Origin: Peribacillus frigoritolerans | Lineage (GTDB): Bacteria > Bacillota > Bacilli > Bacillales > DSM-1321 | DNA: 64,000 nucleotides | Direction: 5' to 3' | NCBI GenBank assembly: GCA_030562215.1 | Contig: JAUPFL010000001.1 | Location: forward strand, 1,662,501-1,726,500 | Shown here: one piece after another, positions 58,525 through 64,000 of the stretch | Layout of the letters: the number at the start of each line of letters is the position of its first letter | How positions within the stretch are numbered: position 1 is the stretch's first letter | Made by a program: the position numbers and the translations under genes | Notes under the pieces: model-generated | Told to the model about the DNA's origin: nothing | Database searches by the model: none | The model's input: only the letters and a program-made list of their open reading frames with translations

Positions 58525-59309
58525 ATAATTTTGCCGTTTTAGCTAAAAAGGAATTTGTTCAGATGGTACGTGAATTTAAAGTGATTTGGCTGCCGCTTGT
58601 ATTTATATTTTTAGGAATAACTCAACCGGTTGTAAGCTATTATTTACCTTCAATATTAGAGGCACTGGGCGGGGGCCAAGGGATCACCATTGATCCAAGC
58701 ATGGCTGCCCAAAAAGGCGGCGAAGTTCTTGCCAGTACCTTAGGGTCTCAATTTGATCAGCTAGGGGTCATGATCATCATCGTTTCCATGATGGGAGTCG
58801 TACAGTCCGATAAAGCAAATGGGATGCTTGCTTTTATACTTACAAGACCCGTCACGGTCGGATCATATATAAGCGGGAAAATCATTTCCAATTATCTGTT
58901 TGTTGCCTGCAGTGTAGCATTGGGATATTTGGTTTCATATCTGTATGTAGTTTTTTTGTTTACGAATGTTAACTTTGCGGATTTAATATTGGCTTTGCTT
59001 TTCTATCTGCTGTGGATCCTATTTATCGTTTCATTCACGACGATGATCAGTACCATTTTTAATAGCCAGGGTATTATAGCATTAATTTCGATAGTATTTC
59101 TCCTCGGGTGTAGAATCATAGTTGGATTAAGTCCGGTAATAGACAATGTGAATCCGGCAAGCATGAGTAAACATGCCATGGAAGTACTGGTTTTAGGCAC
59201 AGTCAATTCACAGGCGATTTGGGGTGCATTAGCTGCACTTGCATTGACGGCCGTAACGATATTGGTAACGAACATATGGATTTCAAAAAAGAAATTCAAT
59301 AATGAGTAA
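58521..59309 (+). CDS. ABC-2 type permease (YxlG-like)
   Basis: 262-aa membrane protein with about six hydrophobic segments, one conserved-looking block being VQSDKANGMLAFILTRPVTV, typical of ABC-2 permeases. It starts within the ATPase stop codon (ATGA) and completes the YxlEFG-like unit. The next ATPase follows after 50 nt. Confidence 0.88.
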   Translation: MNNFAVLAKKEFVQMVREFKVIWLPLVFIFLGITQPVVSYYLPSILEALGGGQGITIDPSMAAQKGGEVLASTLGSQFDQLGVMIIIVSMMGVVQSDKANGMLAFILTRPVTVGSYISGKIISNYLFVACSVALGYLVSYLYVVFLFTNVNFADLILALLFYLLWILFIVSFTTMISTIFNSQGIIALISIVFLLGCRIIVGLSPVIDNVNPASMSKHAMEVLVLGTVNSQAIWGALAALALTAVTILVTNIWISKKKFNNE

Positions 59310-59359
59310 GTTTGGGGTGGAAATGTGTTAATCATGAAGTGATTCGGAGGATGATAACT

Positions 59360-60076
59360 TTGTTAAGCATCACAGATTTAGAGAAAAGCTACTCGGCCAG
59401 GAAGATTTTGAATGGGGTAAATCTAGAAATCAAAAAAGGGGAAATATTAGGTTTTATAGGAGCAAATGGTGCAGGAAAAACCACGACGCTGAACATTATT
59501 ACGGGCATTTTAGATTCTGAAAATGGAAAGGTTGAAATAAATGGCCTGACCAAAGAAGACGGCATAGAATATAAAAAACAATTTTTCTTCATTCCTGATA
59601 CTATCAATGTATTTAACAATGTTTCGGGATTTGATTGGATTCGTTTCTTGATGAACCTATATGGAAATGATGACAAAGAGCGGTTGGGGAAATATATCAA
59701 CCGGTTTGGGATGCAGGAGTCCATTAAAAAGCCAATGGGAAGTTATTCTTATGGAATGATGCATAAGGTATCCCTGATAGCGGCTTTTACCATTAATCCC
59801 CCGATCATCATTATGGATGAACCATTAAACGGATTAGATCCAAACGCCGTTTTAGTTTTTAAGGGGTTGATCAAACAATATGTTGAAATGGGCGGTACAG
59901 TGTTTTTCTCGACGCATCTGCTGGATGTGGCAGAGAAAATTTGTAATACAGTGGCTATTTTAAAAGAGGGAAAAATCATCCTGCATGATGAAATTCAAAA
60001 TATAATAGGTGAAAGTTCATTGGAATCTACCTTTATGGAGGCTCAGGTATATGAAGGAAAAACTTCAGTTAACTAG
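59360..60076 (+). CDS. Second ABC transporter ATP-binding protein of the island
   Basis: 238-aa ATPase with Walker A GANGAGKTT, signature SYGMMHKVSLIA (degenerate: SYGMM instead of LSGGQ) and Walker B IIIMDEPLNGLDPN. The signature change is unusual but seen in ABC-2 exporters of peptide immunity type. TTG 59360 was chosen because GGAGG at 59346-59350 has proper spacing only to it. Overlaps the next gene by 26 nt. Confidence 0.87.
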   Translation: MLSITDLEKSYSARKILNGVNLEIKKGEILGFIGANGAGKTTTLNIITGILDSENGKVEINGLTKEDGIEYKKQFFFIPDTINVFNNVSGFDWIRFLMNLYGNDDKERLGKYINRFGMQESIKKPMGSYSYGMMHKVSLIAAFTINPPIIIMDEPLNGLDPNAVLVFKGLIKQYVEMGGTVFFSTHLLDVAEKICNTVAILKEGKIILHDEIQNIIGESSLESTFMEAQVYEGKTSVN

Positions 60077-61643
60077 ATTTTTCGTTTCTTCCTTCTATAA
60101 AATGCCCAAGCAGACAATGTTGCAGGCTGTCCTGATAATCGCCATTTTTTATATGTTTTTGCAGCTGACTGTCGTTAATGCCTTTGTTTATTTTCTTGGA
60201 GATACCCAGGTCTTCCTATTTTATAATTTGACGATTTCCAGCATTCTCGTCTTTGCATTGGTTTGTTATTTGTCCACATCACAAATATTTGCTTATTATG
60301 AATTTAAAGTATTGGCACCTCTGCCGCTCACCTATAAGGAAATATCAAGGGCTAAGGTGTTAAGTAGCTTATGGGTCCCCATCATCTTATCAATGATAAC
60401 CCAAGTGCCAACATTAGGCTTCTTGATAGTCGATCTAAAGTTTATGGAAGCGATTAAATTATTCGCGTTTTTACCGATTGTCAATGGATTAACGGCCTTG
60501 TTCCTGCTTTTTATCCTATCGTGCATTAATAGGTATTATTATAGATTCAAAAGTAAAGTAGCATACTTAATGGTGAACATTGCTATCATCCTATTGCTTA
60601 CGATTTTTTCCATCGTATATTTTGCAGGAAAATCATCAATTGCCATTTCAAAGGTCATCTCGGAAATAGATTTGAATTCTTTTGAAGGGCTAAAGAACTC
60701 GTTGGAATTGTTAATGAGACATATGTTTGAAACCGCAAATATGATTCCAGTGATTAAGTGGATACTGGATGCTTTTGTTTCAAATGAAATAACAGGTCAA
60801 TTTTTTATTATTTATATTTCGATACTGGTAATTGGTTTCCTATTGTATTCAATTATTATAGAAAACATTTCTGTTAATTACTTTAAAAACGGGTTATTGG
60901 GAAACAACAAAACGAATATGAAAAACTCAAAGGTTAATATATCAAAAAATCAATGGAGTAACTATTTACAAAGAGAGATGTGGATTATTAAGTCTGAAGC
61001 ATATTTTAAGATGCAAATCGCTTTAGGTCTCCTGTTGCCGCCAATCGTATCACTTGTCATATTATTGCTGATTCAGAATGAAGTGTTCCCGAGTTATTTG
61101 AATATAACGAAAGAGGGAGTCTTTGATAAATACTTTTCATATTCGGTCCTTTTCTTGTGTTGTATAAATAATATAAGCGGAACTCCATATTCAAGAGAAG
61201 GGAAATACCATTATTTACTGAAAAGTGCCCCTTTTGATGAAAGATATGTTTATTTTTCTAAAGTGATATTTTCATCAATAATCAGTATTATTGCCGTAGT
61301 GATCAGCTTTATAATATTTGCACTTTTTGGCTATTGGGAAATGGAAAATGCAGTCTTGTTATTGATTACTTCTTGTTTAGTGGTTTGCTATAATCTTCTA
61401 ACACCATTATATGATATGAAAAATCCTAGTATAGAATGGGAGAATCCATCTGCTGCAATTAAATCAAACCCCAATGTATTAATAAGCCTGCTTTATGGAT
61501 TGCCATTATTAATCATGGTAACAGCGATTCATTTTGCCTTGATTTGGCTCAGTGTCCAACCCCTGATGGGAGCTCTGATAATTTTAATGATCGCAATAGC
61601 GATCAATTCCATTTTGATTAATAGATTGAAAATAAATTTATGA
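60051..61643 (+). CDS. Large ABC exporter membrane subunit (530 aa)
   Basis: About twelve hydrophobic segments in 530 aa, with a hydrophilic middle (around residues 285-320) between two six-helix halves. This looks like a permease with two fused halves paired with the preceding ATPase. I do not recognise a characterised homologue. ATG 60051 follows ATGGAGGCT; the start lies inside the ATPase gene, which implies coupling. Putative export or immunity role by context only. Confidence 0.8.
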   Translation: MKEKLQLTRFFVSSFYKMPKQTMLQAVLIIAIFYMFLQLTVVNAFVYFLGDTQVFLFYNLTISSILVFALVCYLSTSQIFAYYEFKVLAPLPLTYKEISRAKVLSSLWVPIILSMITQVPTLGFLIVDLKFMEAIKLFAFLPIVNGLTALFLLFILSCINRYYYRFKSKVAYLMVNIAIILLLTIFSIVYFAGKSSIAISKVISEIDLNSFEGLKNSLELLMRHMFETANMIPVIKWILDAFVSNEITGQFFIIYISILVIGFLLYSIIIENISVNYFKNGLLGNNKTNMKNSKVNISKNQWSNYLQREMWIIKSEAYFKMQIALGLLLPPIVSLVILLLIQNEVFPSYLNITKEGVFDKYFSYSVLFLCCINNISGTPYSREGKYHYLLKSAPFDERYVYFSKVIFSSIISIIAVVISFIIFALFGYWEMENAVLLLITSCLVVCYNLLTPLYDMKNPSIEWENPSAAIKSNPNVLISLLYGLPLLIMVTAIHFALIWLSVQPLMGALIILMIAIAINSILINRLKINL

Positions 61644-61731
61644 AAGTCTTTATATTAGAAAAACATTTCCGTTTGATAAAGGAAGTACAGAAAATCGGCA
61701 CTAAATAAATTTAAAAAAGGAGTGTCTTATT

Positions 61732-62022
61732 ATGGGGAAGCACCATGATAAAGATTTTAAAATTTATGCTGCTCGATTAGTATTGGAAGAAGGCAGAAAA
61801 CCTAAAGAATTGGCCGAAGAACTTAATATCTCCATACCTACATTAAGAAATTGGGTCAATATCTATAAAGAAACAAATGAAGATGGCCCGGCGGACTCCA
61901 GTAATGGTTTTTCAGGGCTCAGTCTGAAAGAGGAAAAGGATAAAATAATTAAAGATTTACAGGAAGAGAATGAGATTTTAAAAAAGCAATGCACATTTTT
62001 ACGAAACAACCAAAATGATTGA
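61732..62022 (+). CDS. Orphan IS3-family OrfA-like (transposase HTH) protein
   Basis: 96-aa protein with the IS3/IS911 OrfA layout: helix-turn-helix (about residues 19-43, GRKPKELAEELNISIPTLRN) and a C-terminal leucine-zipper helix (KDLQEENEILKKQCTFLR). No OrfB, no frameshift site and no terminal repeats are visible around it. It has its own RBS (AAAGGAGTG), and a strong terminator follows at once. It may be an IS remnant or a recruited DNA-binding protein. Confidence 0.8.
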   Translation: MGKHHDKDFKIYAARLVLEEGRKPKELAEELNISIPTLRNWVNIYKETNEDGPADSSNGFSGLSLKEEKDKIIKDLQEENEILKKQCTFLRNNQND

Positions 62023-62030
62023 ACAGCATT

Positions 62031-62086
62031 AAAGCCATATTTTATTTTTCACAAATTATAGTGAAAAATAAAATATGGCTTTTTTA
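62031..62086 (+). terminator. Very strong terminator closing the ABC operon
   Basis: A perfect 20-bp stem, AGCCATATTTTATTTTTCAC with its complement, 8-nt loop, then six T. It separates the ABC operon from the phosphopantetheinyl transferase operon. Confidence 0.9.
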
Positions 62087-62243
62087 TTAGAAAATTTAAG
62101 GTTAATTTTTCCATCTAAATTCACACGATAAGTCCTATGAAAATACTACTAAAGAAGAAAAAATGAAAATTGGTAAAGTTATTATGTAATGTAGATAATT
62201 TACAAATTTTTAATGGACTCGGCAAAATTGTTGTGATAAAGTG

Positions 62244-62261
62244 TTATCGATAATGATAATA
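62244..62261 (+). promoter_or_regulatory. Shared operator candidate before the biosynthetic operon
   Basis: TTATCGATAATGATAATA, identical over 18 nt to 57337-57354 upstream of the ABC operon. Its core TTATCGATAA is a palindrome. It lies 113 nt before the phosphopantetheinyl transferase start. Confidence 0.6.
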
Positions 62262-62373
62262 GGTAATATTTGACCTAGAAAATGAAATAATTGTTTAAAA
62301 AAAGAAATTTTAGAGGTAAAAAATGGAGAAAAATTACGAGATTTCTAGAAAAAAGAAGGGAGGCAAATTATAA

Positions 62374-63084
62374 TTGATTGAATATTTCATGAATAAGAAA
62401 AAAATTTATAAATCTTATATCAAGTTTTATGAAGCGGATTCAGTCAATTTGAACTATATTGATGATTTATTTAACGAAAAAGAATGGAGTTATCTAAATT
62501 TGCAAAATGGTCCCAAAAGAACCATCGAAGCAAAGAAAAGTTTGTACTGTGGAAAAAAAGCAATTATGGAATTTTTAGGTATAGGTTTGGATGAAATAAA
62601 GAATGTATCACTGTTGAAAGGAGTCTTTGGACAGCCGGTTATTGTTGCAAACTTGTTCTTATTAATGAACATGGGTATATCCATCACACATACGGATAAA
62701 ACAATCGGAATATTGGTTTTTGATCAGCTGCATCCAATGGGAATCGATATTGAGACTAAAACGAAATCTGATTCTGAATTTTTGGAGATCTATTTAACGG
62801 AATCCGAGAAAAAAATGATTAAGGAAAGTGATGGTGTTTTAAGTAAAGAAATTTTCTTTAGTGCAAAAGAAAGTCTATCAAAGATACTAAAAACAGGATT
62901 GACCTCTCCACTTGAAATCTATGAGATTTCCAAGGTTGAATTGGATCATGATAACATCTCACTTTTTTATAAAAATTTTTCCCAATACAAATCGACGGTT
63001 GTACTCGTGAATGATGAAATAAGAAGTGTTACCTTTCCAATAAATTCTACAAAAATAATTAAGGGGGAATACCAATGGAATTAA
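62374..63084 (+). CDS. 4'-phosphopantetheinyl transferase, Sfp type
   Basis: 236-aa enzyme expected to convert apo carrier proteins to the holo form with CoA. Motifs: SITHTD (103-108), MGIDIE (122-127) with the magnesium-binding acidic residues, and FSAKESLSK (162-170). These match the Sfp-type pattern with one change: the usual W-KEA block is F-KES. Start TTG 62374 lies 10 nt after GGAGG; ATG 62389 is too distant. It is coupled to the next gene. The adenylation enzyme after it is the expected client pathway. Confidence 0.85.
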   Translation: MIEYFMNKKKIYKSYIKFYEADSVNLNYIDDLFNEKEWSYLNLQNGPKRTIEAKKSLYCGKKAIMEFLGIGLDEIKNVSLLKGVFGQPVIVANLFLLMNMGISITHTDKTIGILVFDQLHPMGIDIETKTKSDSEFLEIYLTESEKKMIKESDGVLSKEIFFSAKESLSKILKTGLTSPLEIYEISKVELDHDNISLFYKNFSQYKSTVVLVNDEIRSVTFPINSTKIIKGEYQWN

Positions 63085-63733
63085 AAATGGAAGCAAATGC
63101 TGAATTAAGAAACAATAACAAATTAGTGCAATATCTTTTTAAAAAAGAGGATAGAGTTCATAAGTTAATAATTTCGTTATTGATACTCAGTTTAATAGCA
63201 GGTATCGAAACGACGCTTTTGTTATATTCTGCAGATCAAAAAGGGATGAACGTATTAAATGGCATGTCCATTTCAGAGATCGGAGCCATGAGTTTTGCCA
63301 TTAACACAATTGTAATGGGGGCTCTAGGATTATTGGTTACATTCATCATTCAAATATTAATTGTGTGCCTATTATTTTTAGTTTTAAAAGAAAGGCCGGT
63401 AAATATAAAGGGATCTGCCAAGCTGTCATAAATGCAGGGATATGCATCGTGATTGGATCTGGTGTTAATGCAATTATCGCATTATTGGTTAAGAGCAAGG
63501 AAACGACATTTACTAGTTTATCCTTACTGGTGCATGATAAACATTCCATCCTTCACACATTCATGGCTGAGTTTGAGTTGTTTTACATTGTCAGTTTAAT
63601 TCTATTCAGCTATAGTCTGGAAAAATTGGCGCTCATTAAGAGAAGAAATGCATTGATCATAACGATTGTAATAGCTTTGATTTCTTTGGTTTTTCATATG
63701 TTGACAGTTGCATCAGGCACATATTTAAAATAA
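63075..63733 (+). CDS. Yip1-like polytopic membrane protein (frameshifted)
   Basis: 219-aa protein with about five membrane segments after correction. Residues from FSFKRKAGKYKGICQAVINA resemble the Yip1 domain family, which has no settled bacterial function. One missing T in the run 63382-63385 divides it. Its start overlaps the transferase gene (AAGGGGG, ATG 63075), and its stop overlaps the ATG frame of the adenylation gene. It may be a transport or immunity part of the pathway. Confidence 0.65.
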
Positions 63734-63744
63734 TGGGGAAAATG

Positions 63745-64000
63745 ATGAATATGAATTCTTTAGCGAATTTATTTGAAGAAAGTGTTAGGGAATATGGAGA
63801 CAATATTGCAGTAAGAAATAAGGATAGGCAATTTACATATAAAGAAACGAATATCTTGGCAAATAAAATGGCAATGTACATAAAGGACAAAGGGATAAAT
63901 AAAGGAGACAATGTCGGAATCTATATTGAAAAATCCGAGCATGTTTTATTTTTGATCATAGCACTACTTAAATCGGGTGTTACTTATGTACCTATCGACC
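63745..64000 (+). CDS. Adenylation (NRPS A-domain-like) enzyme, 5' part only
   Basis: The first 85 residues are visible: MNMNSLANLFEESVREYGDN, then FTYKETNILANKMAMYIKDK, and GIYIEKSEHVLFLIIALLKS followed by YVPID. This is the N-terminal start of an AMP-forming adenylation domain with the core A1/A2-type motif (LKSGVTYVPID). No condensation domain precedes it, so it is either a loading module or a stand-alone amino acid/acid ligase. The gene is cut by the window end. Several ATG codons are possible (63733-63751); 63745 has the best spacing to GGGG. Confidence 0.82.
   Translation, partial: MNMNSLANLFEESVREYGDNIAVRNKDRQFTYKETNILANKMAMYIKDKGINKGDNVGIYIEKSEHVLFLIIALLKSGVTYVPID

Overview
The window reads as chromosomal DNA of a spore-forming, motile Bacillaceae bacterium, most likely close to Peribacillus (the former Bacillus simplex group). 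This is an inference from gene content and order. The first 21 kb follows the yfj-yfk neighbourhood of B. subtilis (yfkM, yfkK, yfkH, yfkF, yfkE, yfkD, yfkAB, pdaA, yfjP, rlmCD). Sporulation-linked genes (pdaA, glcU-gdh) and AGGAGG-type ribosome binding sites also fit. No phage, CRISPR array, rRNA or tRNA was seen.

Layout. 0-3.4 kb: flagellar stator motA-motB, a comFB-like gene, a general-stress protein behind a SigB-like promoter, methionine aminopeptidase. 3.4-5.5 kb (minus): moeA-mobB for molybdenum cofactor, plus DUF2164. 5.5-14.6 kb: the yfk block with an inserted P1B4 metal-efflux ATPase behind a Fur/PerR-like box. 14.7-21.2 kb: class I fumarase, spore cortex deacetylase pdaA, DNA glycosylase, 23S rRNA methyltransferase, several tiny proteins. 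21.4-22.7 kb: a decayed junction with two truncated genes, an orphan palindrome and a repeat. 23-27 kb: threonine catabolism (kbl, tdh) with a permease. 27-31 kb: an orphan gene, coaA, mqo. 31-37 kb: potassium channel, YjiH-type membrane protein, a polar amino acid ABC importer. 37-47 kb: a secreted PIG-L deacetylase divergent from a ROK regulator, an FbpA-type ABC importer and an argininosuccinate-lyase-like enzyme, with palindromic operators between. 47-53 kb: sodium symporter yhjBC, a cycA-like permease behind a glycine riboswitch, and a second copy of the kbl-linked permease. 53-56 kb: glcU-gdh and a thioredoxin-like protein. 56-64 kb: a visibly AT-richer island with an HTH regulator, a YxlEFG-like ABC operon, a second ABC pair, an orphan IS3-type OrfA, then a phosphopantetheinyl transferase, a membrane protein and the first part of an adenylation (NRPS-type) enzyme cut by the window end.

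The most interesting signal is in the last 8 kb. An identical 18-nt sequence with a palindromic core lies upstream of both the ABC operon and the phosphopantetheinyl transferase/adenylation operon, so they look like one co-regulated biosynthesis-plus-export/self-protection system. Second is the ROK/ABC/ArgH-like/PIG-L locus, which looks like an uptake and degradation system for an unidentified substrate.

Caution for every reader: about 20 genes here are interrupted by small indels, about 31 in all. Almost all are 1-nt losses, most of them in homopolymer runs, and they hit conserved housekeeping genes. I read these as sequencing or assembly errors, not as pseudogenes, and give the joined coordinates for each gene.
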